From Dromiciops gliroides (lineage: Eukaryota > Chordata > Mammalia > Microbiotheria > Microbiotheriidae): a stretch of 64,000 nucleotides of DNA. Both the position numbers and the translations under genes were made by a program. Shown here one piece after another: positions 45,937 through 58,966 of this stretch. The notes under the pieces are model-generated. The model was not told the DNA's origin. It searched no databases and saw nothing but the letters and a program-made list of their open reading frames with translations. Within the stretch, counting starts at the first letter, position 1. Each line of letters begins with the position of its first letter. The stretch covers positions 119,907,897 through 119,971,896 of the forward strand of contig NC_057866.1 of the NCBI RefSeq assembly GCF_019393635.1. The letters run 5' to 3'.

Positions 45937-46814
45937 AGATGTTTTGACATTGTTTCCCCCCTCCGAATCTGTGTCTTGATCTCCCTGTCACTGTAATAAC
46001 TTTCAATGGTCATATCCTTTTTTCTTGTTTTTTTGCTCATTCTTTTTTTGGGGTGGGGGAGGGTCTTTTCATTTCTTTTAAATTTGAGCTCTACTTACTA
46101 GGCGGGACACTTTCTCAGACTTCTTGTGTCAGGGATTGAAGGCCCTAGCTATTCATCTGGTGTTGCATTGATGTTATCCTGAGGCCCACATATAAGCCTT
46201 GTTTCTGGTTCTATACTGAGGTACGTGGGGGTAGAGTTGGATGCCTGGTGCTGCTGTAGGAGTCTGCCAGCTTACCTGGTGCTGATCCAGGGTCGTATTG
46301 ATCATATCTGGTATGTACTGAGGCCAGTTGAGTTTTGGTTTTTTTTTTGCATTTCTCTAGGGCTACACTGAAGAATGTGGTGGTTTGGACACTGGCTAGT
46401 AAATGTCTGTTAGTCCAGGGCTATACTGAAGCAACTGGTGGTTCTTGGAACTAGAGTCTGCTTGTTCCACTGGCTATGTTGGGGCATTTGGGGATTCTTG
46501 ATGTTGGTGTTTGCCTGCTCTACCACACTGAGGCTCAGGATATCCCGCTGGTTTGCTGAGGTCAGGTTTGCTGCTGGCTTAATGGGATGCTTCCTTTCCT
46601 GGCCTAGGCTCTCTGTTTACCCCAGTGAGACAGACCTTTCCTGCTGATCTTCCAAGTTCCTTGGGTCAAAAGATTGTTTCACCCTGTATTTTTGCTGGTT
46701 CTACTGTTTCAGGATTTGTTTTGGGGTGCTATTTTACAGTTGTTTGGAGTCGAATATGGGAAAGTTATAGTGATTTACTGCTCAATCCACCATCTTGGTT
46801 CCTGGAAGATCTCC

Positions 46815-47780
46815 CTAACTTATTTTTGAAACCTAGCATATTTCACTAAATCTTGTGTTCTTTAAACTAAACATTCCCTGTTTCTTCAGTCTATCCTCAA
46901 ACCACATGGATACAATCATCCTGGTCATTAGGATGACCTGAACATTATACAGCATATCAACATCCTTCTTAAATTCTGGAGGCCATATCTAAAAATGGTA
47001 CTTCAGTTGGTGTCTGAGGAGCTTAAAGTATATACTGGCTTTCCATATCTTTATTCCTGGAAATAGATGTATGTCATAATACAATGCAAGATTGCAATAT
47101 GGTGTGTGTGTGTGTGTGTGTGTGTGTTTGGTTTCCACACAATACTGCAAACTCGTATTGAACTTATAGTCAATTAGAACACCTAGATCTTTCTCAGAAT
47201 ATTTTTTTTCTCTATGATGCCCTTATATTTCTGAAGAAGATTTTTGCTGCCAATTGCAAGACTTTACATTTATTCTTTTCAGATCTTAGATTCTGACTGT
47301 CATCTACAACTAGTGGTTGCTCTCAGTTGACTGACATCTGCAAATGTGATGAACATATCATTTATTCCTTTATCAAAGTCATTGATAAAAAGTATTACAA
47401 TCACTGGCTATGCATAAACTATGGGGTTACTTCACTGGAAACCTCATGAAATATCTAAAATGAACCATTATAATTCCAGCTATTTACCCGGTTCTAAATA
47501 TATCAACTTGTATTTTCTTGTACTGTATCCTCTTAATCTTTTTTTTTTTAAAGTGCGGCAATTGGGGTTAAGTGACTTGCCCAGGGTCACACAGCTAGTA
47601 AGTGTTAAGTGTCTGAGGCCGGATTTGAACTCAGGTACTCCTGACTCCAAGGTCGGTGCTCTATCCACTGCGCCATCTAGCTGCCCCCTTAATCTTTTGC
47701 AGAAGAATAGTATAGAGACTTTATCAAAAGTTTTGCTTATGTCTCATTAAACTATTTCTATTATATTCCCTTCACCTACC
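46815..47780 (-). mobile_element. L3/CR1-type LINE fossil
   Basis: Antisense L3: TTTAAACTAAACATTCCCTG, TCAACATCCTTCTTAAATTC, CACCTAGATCTTTCTCAGAA, GCAAGACTTTACATTTATTC, CATCTGCAAATGTGATGA and TATCAAAGTCATTGATAAA occur in L3 order. It holds a GT run at 47101-47127 and a SINE at 47543-47687. One of the oldest LINE layers here; no frame survives. Confidence 0.75.
47543..47687 (-). mobile_element. Marsupial SINE with perfect target-site duplication
   Basis: Antisense, inside L3. CTTAATCTTTT at 47532-47542 and 47688-47698. Well conserved, so comparatively young. Confidence 0.94.
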
Positions 47781-47784
47781 ATTT

Positions 47785-47822
<38 letters not shown>
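47785..47822. repeat. (GT)n microsatellite
   Basis: 19 uninterrupted GT units. Confidence 0.97.
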
Positions 47823-47824
<2 letters not shown>

Positions 47825-48200
47825 ACTTATTCCTGCCTCTAGGTCTTGTCATAGATCATTGCAATGTCCTCTCTAGTTCTCTGTAAATTTATAATCATTT
47901 TCTTCAACATCTGGATTCAAACTCATCTTCCTTTGAAATATTTTCCTGCATATTCTCCCACAATGTACTTTTGCAAAAGCTGTCCATGCCTGTAATATAA
48001 TTTCTGTTTACCTTTGCCTTTTAGAATTCTTATCATCCTTCAAAAGCTCAGCTCTTTCCCCATAGGTGGCCTTTCTTGATCTCTTTGTTTTAAGTTCTTT
48101 CACAATCTTTCTCAAATTATACTATACATACTTGACTGTTTACATGTTTTATCCCCAATTAGAATGTATATTTGGTTAGTGAATTTTCTCTCCTTTTGTC
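47823..48200 (+). mobile_element. L2 3'-end fossil
   Basis: Sense L2: CTTCAAAAGCTCAGCTCTTTCC, GTGGCCTTTCTTGATCTC, then AATTAGAATGTATATTTGG in the L2 3' UTR order. Decayed. Confidence 0.6.
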
Positions 48201-49984
48201 ACTAAGAAAAATAAACAATAATTACCTTGTATATAAGAGATTACATTAATCATCTTTAACTGTCTGTTATTTTACTCTTAAATTCATAAATCTTTTTTCT
48301 AAATGTAACCCATCAAACTAACTAAAGTATAAACTCTTCAAAGGAAAGGAAGGAAAGGGCTATACCATTTTATACAGGATAAAGAAACAATATGCAAATT
48401 GCTCTTTGTATAGACAACACTTTACCATGTTCAAAGAATTATTATGTGAGCAATGTAGACAAGACTCTTTTTAAAAAATAGTGGTTCAACTTCCTATTAT
48501 TTATCCATTAACCATAAAATTCAGGGACAGAAAGGCTGTAAGGTAAATTCTAGAGAAGATTTAGTTTCTACCTTAGAATTTTACCTAATGGATTAATGGT
48601 TAATGAATGAGGTAGTCTGAGACTTCTTCAATATAGTTCAATATATTTATGTATCTTTGATATCATTCTTGTGATTCCTTTTAATGATAAAGATAGCCAC
48701 TTACCTATATCTTCCCATAGTTTGTATCTGCACATCATTCCATAAATCCTCCATAGGGTGTTTACCTGACATAGACCGCTTGATTTTGCATGAATGCCCA
48801 TGAATGCATTTGGATGTTAGTTATTCCTCACTCTCATGGTATGGGAATGGCTAATTTTTTCTCTCATTTCTTTGATGCTATTTTTATACTGCATTTCCTG
48901 TGTATTTCTTCCTTGATAATGGGTTGCAGTTTGACTGTGCTGACAATGCACTTGTCAGATGCTCTTTGGGTGATCCTCAATATATTTCATAGTGATTTCT
49001 AATTTATTTTTTTGTGAATCATTGCAATATAATTGGCAGATGACTCATGTATGAAAGGTAGACATCAATTTTCTAATCAAACAACCTACATATTCCTGAG
49101 ACGTTTTGCCAAAATTATCTGAGTAAGTCCTGTTTTCCAATTTCTTCCTAGACCAAACTGACTGTCAGTTTAAAAGCATTTATAAAAACAGTAACCATCA
49201 TCAAGTGCTGCAAGTTTAAATAATTCTATGTCCAAGAAATGGGCACTTTGTTTTCAGTGCCTAATTATAGAGATTTTCCACAGTTCCTCCAAGGGCAATG
49301 AATTACAATTGGAAATTATTTATACCGAATACTGCATGTGACTACAGCTGCATCATGAGGTGCAAAATCTGGAAGAATTTTCCAAGCCATCATTTCTTTA
49401 ATTTGATGACTATGCTTTGTTAGCCAATTAGATAATGGAAAGTATAATGTTAACAGACAATGAATAAAGATTGAATGATTCAGCACATTAGAAATGTAGT
49501 AGTGTCCCTCTGGGCTCACAGCTATCATTTAGTATAGATTTCTTATAATTTTATTCAGCTGGTCAGATGTCCAGTCAACATTTATTGAGCACTTTGTGTA
49601 CTCCCATCCCAAGTCCTGGAAATTCTAAATATGTACTTTGGGAACTCTGCTCCTGGAAATCATTGGTTCAAAGTACCTTTTTATATCAACAGAATAATCA
49701 TCTATTAATATTTGATTAGAGGTGAATGAAGAGGATCAGCTATTTAAAAATATGTCCTACCTAGCCCTGGAATATATTCGGTTATTATATTTTGTCTCTA
49801 GAAGGCTCCCATTAAAAGACACTTATTCTACCTAGGTCCCAGAAAAAATCAATCTGGTTGCCTGGGGAAAACTAAGTTAGGGACTGAGTGCTGAGTGGCT
49901 TGCCACTTATCTGTTGGTAACTAGGTGAGGAATTATTTGTTCATAGAAATCTATATCTATTATTATCTGTTAATAAAGTTAACA
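48201..49984. other. No gene seen; short L2 trace
   Basis: AT-rich unique DNA. About 49565-49625 (CAACATTTATTGAGCACTTTG) is a short antisense L2 end. Confidence 0.5.
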
Positions 49985-50012
49985 GATATATATATATGTA
50001 TATATATGTATA

Positions 50013-50075
<63 letters not shown>
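49985..50075. repeat. (TA)n microsatellite
   Basis: TATATATG units pass into about 25 pure TA units. Open frames across it are artefacts. Confidence 0.96.
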
Positions 50076-50078
<3 letters not shown>

Positions 50079-50104
50079 AAGTTTTTATCTTTATAAATCC
50101 CAAG

Positions 50105-50545
50105 CATCACAAGTAGGTCTGGCCCCTTGGGCCAAGAAGAATGAATCTATTTCTGTTATTCATATTAATTTTAATTGTCTTGATAGAGATTATTTCAAAG
50201 AAGCCTGAAAGACTTGTATGAAATGATGTAGAGTGAAGTGAGAAGAACCAGAATAATAATTTATACAGTAATGATGTTACTGAGAAGGCAAACAACTTCA
50301 AAGACTCAAGAACTCTGATTACTGCAATGCTAAACTACTGATTCCAGTAGACCAATATTGAAGCTTGCCATCCACTTCCTGACAGAGAAGGAAGAGACTC
50401 TAGACAAAGAATGAGACATACCTTTTTAGACATGACCAATGTAGAAATGTTTTCTCTAATTTTTTTTCAAGAGTCCCTCTTTGGGAAGTGAATACAAAAC
50501 AAATACTTGTTAATATAAAATATAATTATAAAAATGACTTCCCAA
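50105..50545 (+). mobile_element. L1 3'-end fragment
   Basis: Sense L1 ORF2 end/3' UTR: AAAGACTTGTATGAAATGATG, GTGAAGTGAGAAGAACCAGAA, then a 3' UTR with GGAAGGGGGTG just beyond. Strongly 5'-truncated. Confidence 0.65.
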
Positions 50546-52734
50546 TTGGAAGGGGGTGACATGAAAGCCCATAACCAATTTACCTATTTACTTCAATGAT
50601 TTCCTAAAATTACAGGATATTAGCCTTTGTTTGGTTTAATTGGGGAGGCATTTCCCACTGTAGGGTAATCATTTTGATGAGAATCTTTATCTAAATAGGG
50701 ATATGCTAAAGACCAGCTCACTAGGTCATTAAAGGAAACTTTCTCAGAAGACTTTTCAATCTACTTATTCTATAAGAGTGAGCTAAAAGACTGGCTTCCT
50801 TTCCTGGGCTTCATGTTCACTCTACCCTGTCAAGAAGAAAAATAAATGTGCAGTGGTATAGGCCTGAATTCTTGGGTCAGTGGTGGTGGTCATGTACGGG
50901 AGTTGGGGACTGGGCCTAGAGAAAGAAATTATTGTCATAATATATCCAGCTTCTTGCCAAAAGAAGGTTGTCTCCACAGCCTGAGCAGTTACTCATTTGG
51001 AGAGAAAAGTCAGTATGTTATCAGAAAGTGTACATCTGTTGGAAAGTAAACAGCTTATTCCACAATGCCCAAGTGTTTTTGTTTTCTAGGAAGAACTGAA
51101 ACCATGGAATGATGCTAAGGGTCTAGGATGAATGTATAGAATGTGTAGGAAGCTTTGATTGAAATGAAAATCCAGCTGAAATATCAAAGGTTCACTCCTG
51201 AATGATGCTGATACTATTTTTGAGAGTTTTGTGTTTATATCTATTTTAAAAACCCTGTCAGTATTAACTTTATCTTTATTTTTTGTGGGGTAAAATAAAA
51301 CTTGATTCCAAAAATTCATAATGTTACCCTTTCTGTTTCTATAGGACATGGGGCTTCCATTACCCAGTTTTGGAGATACCTACACTAGAAGTTTATTTTG
51401 GTGGTTTCCTGGAATAACTCCAGGTGAGGACAAAGAATCGATAAAAGAAAATTGTGGTTGAACATATTTTGTGACAGCCCAGAGCTTGGGATGACCACTG
51501 GTCACTGGTCACATGGTTACATATGTATCTATGAATAGAAATAAAGATTTACATAATGATAATGAAAATAAAGAAATAGAAAATAGATTACTTTTATAAT
51601 ATCCTCAAGTATATGTATGCATGCATATACATATATGTATATATACCTATTTATACACAAATATGCATATATATGCTCTTTAAAATTATATAGCTTTATT
51701 TTATGATAAATTTAGAAAATATGCATTATTAGCCTGAGTTGGATATGAGTGGAAAATTCTCTTGGGTTTGATAGAATAATTAATATCTTATAGAATCAAT
51801 TTTCTAATCTCCTCTCTGTGTATGGTCCATATAGTTGAGTACTAACTTCCCTGTCTATGCCTTTGAGTTTCTTAACTGGGCTTCAGGCTATTGACCTCAT
51901 AATTATCTCCTACATGATTTCAGGAGGTGCTTGTGTTCCCAACGCTAGGAAATCTATTCTTTGTGATTGATCCAAGTCTTTCTGCCTCAGTTCCCTGGAA
52001 GGCAACTTATCCATTGTTAGAACTAGAACAGACTACTCCATGTACTTGTACTTAATGTTTAGCACTGTAATCTGTATTCATAGAGATAAGAGAGATATCA
52101 AGTGGTCATTGAGTCTAACATCCATAGTATAAAGCTAGTCATGATTCTCTTGAAACAAGGACAGAAAGAAAGAAACCAGGGACAAGGATAGGACTAATAG
52201 TGATAGAGAATTAAACACACACAGGAGGGATTCTGGAGCCTTTTGTAATATTGTGGATGTTAAAAAGCCTAAAAGACAGGGAAAGATTCTTTGGACCTCT
52301 ATTAAAAAGTGCTTCAATAGTCAGAAGGCTTCCTTAACTCCCTGTGCTGCCACCAGTAGTAGCTTACTGTCTGAGAGATGCCTTTATTTCTCAGCTTGGA
52401 AGGAGGGGCAAAATGATGATCATATCCTGAGCCTAATAAATGTCTAGCTCATAATCCAAGCTGTGCTTAATTTCCATGTTCACTTGGCAGCTTAAGCAGA
52501 TATCCACGCTCTCTTGCCTCTTAGAGAGTGAAATTTGCAACAATATATTGATTTAAAATTAAATACATACCCATATATTTCATGTGTAGTGAAAATAGAT
52601 GATTTACAACAAACTTTAGAGCATGTTCTTTTACATGAGGCTTCCTTTACTTTGATCTTCCTTTGTAGCACTATAGGGTACATTGTTTCCTTTTTGAAGC
52701 CCTTGTTTTATGTTTGTTTTTCTTTTTTTAGTTA
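50546..52734. other. No feature seen
   Basis: About 2.2 kb with no recognisable repeat except AT-rich text near 51600-51680. No gene. Confidence 0.5.
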
Positions 52735-52978
52735 TGTCTCACTCTTCCTGAACCCATTTGGATTTGATTATTTGTTTTTGGCAAAGATATTAGGAGGTTG
52801 GTCATTTTCCTCACCAGCTAATTTTATAGATGAGGAAAATGAGGCAGAGTTAAGTGTGTTGCCCAGGGTGAGACAGCTTGTAAGTGTCTGAGGCCAGATT
52901 TGAACTCATGAAAATGAATCTTCCAAATTCCAAGCCCAATGATTCCTGATTCCAAATCAAATACCACTTAGTTGCCCC
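52735..52978 (-). mobile_element. CORE-SINE (MAR1-like)
   Basis: Antisense, decayed: TATGTCTCACTCTTCCTGAACCC, TTTATAGATGAGGAAAATGAGG, GTTAAGTGTGTTGCCCAGGG, ending CACTTAGTTGCCCC. Confidence 0.82.
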
Positions 52979-53154
52979 TTATTGTAATTTTAGGATGAGA
53001 ACCAGAGACTTTTTTTCATTTTCTTGGGTCTCCCTTTGAGATCCTATGCTCTGAATTCAGTTGAGAGAATCTTTCTAATTAAGATTAGTTTAAGCAAAGT
53101 TCCATTAAGTGATCTCACAATTCACATTATAGATCAATTTAAGGTTCATGCATC

Positions 53155-53530
53155 AGTTTCATAGAATCACAGATCTAGAAATAAGTTGAAAAGTAACTTA
53201 GAGGTCATATGATCTGACCTTTCCTCATTTCATGGATGTGGAAATGAGGGATCAAAAAGGTTAAGTAATTTGCTTAAGGTGACACAAATCTTAAATTGAA
53301 CAGAGTTTTGAAAACACATCTTCTGAAACCAAAAACATTGATCTTGCTTTATGATATAATGATGCTTAGGTAATTATTAATACCTCCAGTTAAAGATGAA
53401 GCAATTGAGTTTCAAAGAGGGTGATTTGTCAATGGCCATGTAACTAGGATGTGCCAGAGCTAAGATTTGTGTCCAGGCTTCATGACTCAAGATCAACTGC
53501 TTTCTCTTCTATGCCACATTTTCTCTAACA
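53155..53530 (-). mobile_element. Two MIR-type SINEs in tandem
   Basis: First copy about 53160-53340 (TAGAATCACAGATCTAGAA..GGTTAAGTAATTTGCTTAAG). Second copy about 53375-53525 (GATGAAGCAATTGAGTTTC..GCCAGAGCTAAGATTTGTG). Both antisense and old. Confidence 0.65.
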
Positions 53531-54346
53531 CACAAAATTAAGTGTAAAGAGGCTAGTGATACAAATATACAAATGACCCTTTGCACTAGGACTTAGTGGG
53601 TATGTTCATAGTTTTAATCTTGCTATCTTCTCCCATTATCCACAGCAAACTGGATGACCAAGAGCCCAATAGTATTTTTCTAAGATTATGGTTGTACCCT
53701 AACCTTAAATAGATTCATGCAGCAAACAGTGACCTCCAAAGATAACCAGAGTTATGGAAATGTCCATTAACAGGGTCACATTAAAAGAATTTCTCTGTTG
53801 GAGATAATGTTGTGAGATATCATTAGTTTAAATAGGAATACTTATATTAATATAAGTTGTCCTACATTTAAATAGCATTCCATTAAATCAAGAAGATGAG
53901 CCTAACAGAAAGAAATGTTCAAATAAAAGGATTCATTGATTTAAGAATGAAATAAAAGCTTGAGGCTGCTATCAGAGAAATAGGCATGCTTAATCACTTT
54001 ATTCCAATCCTGTCATAGAAATGTGATTTTTTGATGAAAATTCCTTAAAAGTAACTAATTTTCTGGTTGAACTCAAGAAGTCTATATGATCATTTTCTCA
54101 AATAAAGAATAAAGGCAATGAGGCAGTTTTTTTTCATTATTTCATAACTAGGAATGTTATGAATATTTTTTATAAAAATCAACTTGGTCACGAGTTATTC
54201 TCTCCCACCCCAAACTCTTCAATTAAATACAATTTAAAGAGACAAAGTAAAATTATTATAAAATGTTTCTGGCATATCCCATAACTAAAACTTTAATTGA
54301 TACTAATTTTTTATTCTTACTTATTAAATCTCTGTTATTAGTTTTT
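53531..54346. other. No feature seen
   Basis: AT-rich unique DNA. Confidence 0.45.
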
Positions 54347-54506
54347 AGTTGTTTTTTTTTTCTTTTGGGGGGGCTGGGCAATGAGGGTTAAGTGACTTGC
54401 TCAGAGTCACACAACTAGTAAGTGTCAAGTGTCTGAGGTTGGATTTGAACTCATGTCCTCCTGAATCCAGGGCTGGTGCCTTATCCACTGCGCTACCTAG
54501 CTGCCC
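54347..54506 (-). mobile_element. Marsupial SINE, nearest to GABRA2
   Basis: Antisense full copy with a T/G-rich tail, ending CTAGCTGCCCC. The flanks (CTCTGTTATTAGTTTT left, CTCTGTCATTATAGTTTT right) look like a slightly decayed target-site duplication. No further SINE is seen from here to the right end. Confidence 0.92.
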
Positions 54507-54779
54507 CCTCTGTCATTATAGTTTTAAGAAATACTTCTGAAATCCAATATATTGAAATTAATTTTAATAAGAAGTACAAAAAGATAATGTTAAGCAATAT
54601 TTGCAGGTATTCAATAATTATTTTCCAACAGCAAGCAAAAAGTGACACATTCAAATAAAGGTTAAATTGATTCTCTTACACTTAAAACAAGATAACTTTT
54701 CCAATTAAAACAAGGTCACAAATGAAAGAATATTATCACCCCTTAGTTATATCCTAATAGCTATGAAACTTACCAGAGA

Positions 54780-55280
54780 AGCACCCAGAAAATTCTATGC
54801 AGTGTCACTATTCAAAGGTCAGTGTAATGTGCACGCATCATGCAATGACTCTGCATGTGGACATTGCTGTTAATTGGTGATGAGAAATAGAATACGAACC
54901 CCTTTCTCTTTTTCTCCTCCTTCCCTGCTAATTGGGCAACTCATAGAAAATATTCTCTAAAGACACTTCACAACATCCCCAGTGGAACCTTGACAATAAG
55001 GCTGTCACTTTCAAAAGGAGGCTAGAGTGGCATGCCTGAGATTCTTCACACACTGAAATCAAATTTTGTTTAATCCCAGCATTCAGAAAGGGAGGATTCC
55101 CCAAATTGGCCTGTCTTAATAAAATCTATTAAACCTCGATGGAATTTGAAGCACAAGCACCCATAATTCCCGGGGATCAGGCATTACCTGAAATATTTCA
55201 AGATCATGCTATGACCTTCAGGCTGCAATCTACAACAAGCGTTCAGTTTCATTGAGGACTTTTAACCATAGTTTATCCTC
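54780..55280. other. Candidate conserved non-coding block
   Basis: Less AT-rich than its surroundings. It keeps scattered CpGs (GCACGCATC, ATACGAACC, CTCGATGG, CCCGGGG, AAGCGTTC, CTCGACAA) in otherwise CpG-poor DNA and has no repeat or frame. Purely a candidate regulatory element; conservation cannot be judged from one sequence. Confidence 0.25.
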
Positions 55281-58200
55281 GACAAAACTATAGGTCAAAA
55301 ACCAAACAAAGATAATAAGCACCTATTACATCCAGTCATTATACTAGGTGCTATAGAAATAATAACCAAAGCGATGCAGTCCCAAAACCCAAGGACTCAA
55401 TATTTCACGAACTCTTAAATGGCATTTTTTCCTTTTATAAAAGAACAAGATGTTTCTGCAAACGTTGCTTTCTACCTGGGACCAAATGCTTACCTTTTTG
55501 TTTTCTGAGCAGAAGGATTATGAATCTATCCCCTTTGGTTTGGGGCTAGGAGAGATTAGTAAGGACCTATCATTTCATCAGTCTGGGAGCTCCAAGTTTG
55601 TAAACTCCCTCCACCAGTGCAAATAAGTAACTGGTCTACGATGAAGTCTCAAGAGAGATGTCAGTGATTTAGCCATAGTTACAAATACAAATATAAATGC
55701 TAGGTGCTAGCAATATGATGACCAAAGTGACAGTATTTGTCAGAGGTAGGATCTGATTATTAGTCTTTCACTGCCCCTGTACCCAGTACATCACAGTAAA
55801 ACTAGGCCAGAGGTTTCATATTTCTCTTACAGGTGAAACATAAAGTTGCACTCAAGAAATGAACCAAACTGAGTGGGAACAGTGGCAATGGGGCAAAAAT
55901 AAGATAAAAGCAATTTTAACACCAATTGCAGCATAATTCTTTTGATTTCTTTCCCTAAGCCTCTTTCAAATGTAAAGCCCAAGTATTGGAATTCATCTGA
56001 GAGCTCAGGTTCAATTCACGATTCTCTTTTCAACCTGTAATATACCATGATGTGTTAAGCACCAGAAGGGAAAAAGGTATAACAAGTAAACTTGATGATT
56101 TGAAGAATTACATATTTTAAGCAAATACCATTTCAAATCAAAGTATAACCCCTTCTCCTAAATTAATGACAAATTTGAACCAGTAAAACAAAAAGAACTA
56201 AAGTATGAAATGATAAACGAAATTTTATAGCAAAAATAACTTCCTGAATGCTATCACCAACTTTTAAATGACAAAACTAAATGACAACATAGGAGAAATA
56301 AAATGATAAACTATATTAACCAATACTTCAACTTAAATGAGTTTTTTTTTTCATTTCTCTATACCAAGTAGTAATCTTTGTTTCACAGGAGAACAGGCCA
56401 TCCAGAATTTCATATTGTCTTTTAGTAGCTCTGGTGTTGCAGATGTTTATATTAACATTAATTCAAAAGTATTGGAAAGATATTAACATGACAGCCAATG
56501 AAAGTTCAGCCAAACACAACAATTTGTTCACTTTACTTAAATTAGACACTAAGTGGCTTTGGAATGCATTAAATAGGAATTTGCATTTACAACCATAAAT
56601 ACTACTCCATAGTATATTACTCACATAAGAAGAAAGCCACATTGGATCTCGATCAGCCAATTGTACTAGAAGTTAAATGAGTAATTTGAGAATGAGTTGG
56701 ATACTCAATTTCTATAATCTTTTAATAACTTCCTAAGGGAATAGTCTTTAAAATGATCTCTGGCTTTCTTTAGCAGACAGTTATGTCATCCTGTTGACTT
56801 ATTGCATTTAGAAATTTAAATGTATAAGGAAAACTATCCCATTTGAAAAATAATGGATTTAATTGTTATTACATACCCAAATGCTTGCTAGAATCTATAG
56901 AAGACAATAACAGTGAGTATTTTCATTTAAAGTTTCTCTTTTCAAAGTTATACCATTTTCAAAGCTAATTAATTCTTGAAGTAAAATTGTCATATGAATT
57001 GTATCCCTGAATAAAGGAAAAAATAGGTTTCACAAATTCATATGAATTTCTCCTGTCTCATCTTGCCCATTTGGTTTGTAGGCTCCATCTTCATATGCTA
57101 ACATGTAGATTCAAACTTTAAGATATTACTGTTTAATTCTTTGGAAAGAGAAATCTTGTAAGCAGAAGCATAACAAATTTACTTTTCTTTCCTACTATGA
57201 CTGTTTATTGGCATTGGGTCACTATCTATAATGTAAAGAGTGAGAGTGGTCTGCATTTAAATAATATCTATTGTGGACAAAATAGAAATTCCCTCTAAAC
57301 AAATCAATATCCTGAAAAACAAATCAAATATAGGAAACAAAAACATACTGTTGTTTAAAGTTGGTTCTAACTAAATATTTAAAATAGAACACATATAAGA
57401 AACTTTGTAATTGAAATCAACCAAACTGTCAGTTTTTTATTCCTAGAACAAAAGTTCATTTTAAGTAAACTTTATTAATTTTAATAAGGAATTTTCTCTT
57501 TTTCTACTGTTAAAATTATCAATATTTCCTTAAATAGGTTATTGAAATATTATAATACTTGGAGGGATACTTATTCTCTCCTTTTTTAAGGGGAAAAACA
57601 TGAGGTTCTTACTTGGCTTAAACTTGAACTTAAACTTGGCTTAAACTTAAACTCATTTGTGATATACCCTTACCTTTCTTTTAACTTATTTTTTTCTCTT
57701 TATTCTATGATTCTGCTTTCTGTTTCTTTGAATTTTGTAAAACCACAATTATATGTTAACCTAAGATTTAATACAGGAATGATGAATATATTGTCTTGTG
57801 ATACATAAAACTATATAGACTAAGGATACAGTCAGGAAGTATGATAAATATAGGTTTTAAATTTTTTAAACAGTGCATTCAACCCAAAAGGGATGAGATG
57901 AATAAATGTTTCATTATAATTCAAGCCTATGCATTAAACTGTATGTCTTAGGATGTGTGGCATCAGCGTATTGTTACTACAAATTTTAAGCCAGAAGTAG
58001 TTCCTCAGATGGTCTTAATCCTGTGCCTTTGGGATTAATAGACTAGTTCAAGCCAGGTCCTAAGTGCTCAAGGAGCTCAATTAATAGAGAATCAACATCA
58101 GAACTGGGTAGTATTAGACTAGTTGATAATTCCCTAAAATTGTCTACTTTTCTACCTAGACAAATCAGACAGAAGACTTATGAACCTGGATTTATGACTA

Positions 58201-58800
58201 TATTAAACATTAGTTAGATGATTGGAAACAAAATAAATTGCCTTACTGCATATACTTTATTCTTAGTAAACCTAATGATCATTTTAAATAGCTGCTAATA
58301 AGAATGTTGGGAAAGTTGACTATTCCAAAATAACTACAGGATTTAAATCATGTTTAACTGACATTGATATAGTGGTCTTCAAATTAGGGATTAAAACCCA
58401 TTGAGTATAAAGAGAGTAGAGCTCCCTGATGGGTCTTTTCCCATATGACTTCTTACACATATTGGATACTCAATGAATGTGGCCTGAATGAAGGAATAGA
58501 TGAATACAAGTAGACTTAAGGAATCTGATAACATACAGAAAGCCATCATATCTGTCTTCTTTCACTCCTCTTTTTCCTCCCCCTCCTCTCTGAAAACAGA
58601 AAAGTTATGTCAAATAAGACATTTGTCACCATCTTGTATCATATATACCAGTAATCCATAGGATAGTAATGGCTAGGTCTTTTTTATCTATAATTTGGAA
58701 AGCTTTAAGAGTCATGAGAGAATTCACAAGTTATATTTTCATTTAATACATTAATGATAAAAATATAAGACCTAAGGATCTTCAGCAATATGAATAGTGA

Positions 58801-58966
58801 ATTTTCAAGTGAACCTTTGTATTTTTATAAAGCTGAATAAATAATTGAAGATGCATCTTAATCTAATCCTGACACAAACTGGAATTTTTAAGTGAAACTT
58901 TGTATTTTTATAAAGCTGAATAAATAATTGAAGATGCATCTTAATCTAATCCTGACACAAAGTGGA
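58801..58966. repeat. 83-bp tandem duplication
   Basis: 58801-58883 and 58884-58966 are direct adjacent copies with an 83-base period (shared GTATTTTTATAAAGCTGAAT..GATGCATCTTAATCTAATCC). About three differences by eye, so fairly recent. Confidence 0.95.

Larger units (their letters stand above)
38297..46808 (-). mobile_element. Old L1 scaffold with nested insertions
   Basis: Antisense L1 with its 3' UTR at the left (about 38330-38840) and ORF2 in pieces from about 39005 to 42494. ORF1 is at 44828-45936 and the 5' UTR runs to about 46805. It carries SINEs at 38371, 38858, 40604 and 45052, a solo LTR at 41188-41894, and an LTR plus retroviral remnants at 42495-44465. The ORF2 endonuclease part is not visible. 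If 38287-38296 and 46809-46818 are target-site copies this is one insertion; otherwise 44.5-46.8 kb could be a separate ORF1-type element. Confidence 0.7.
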
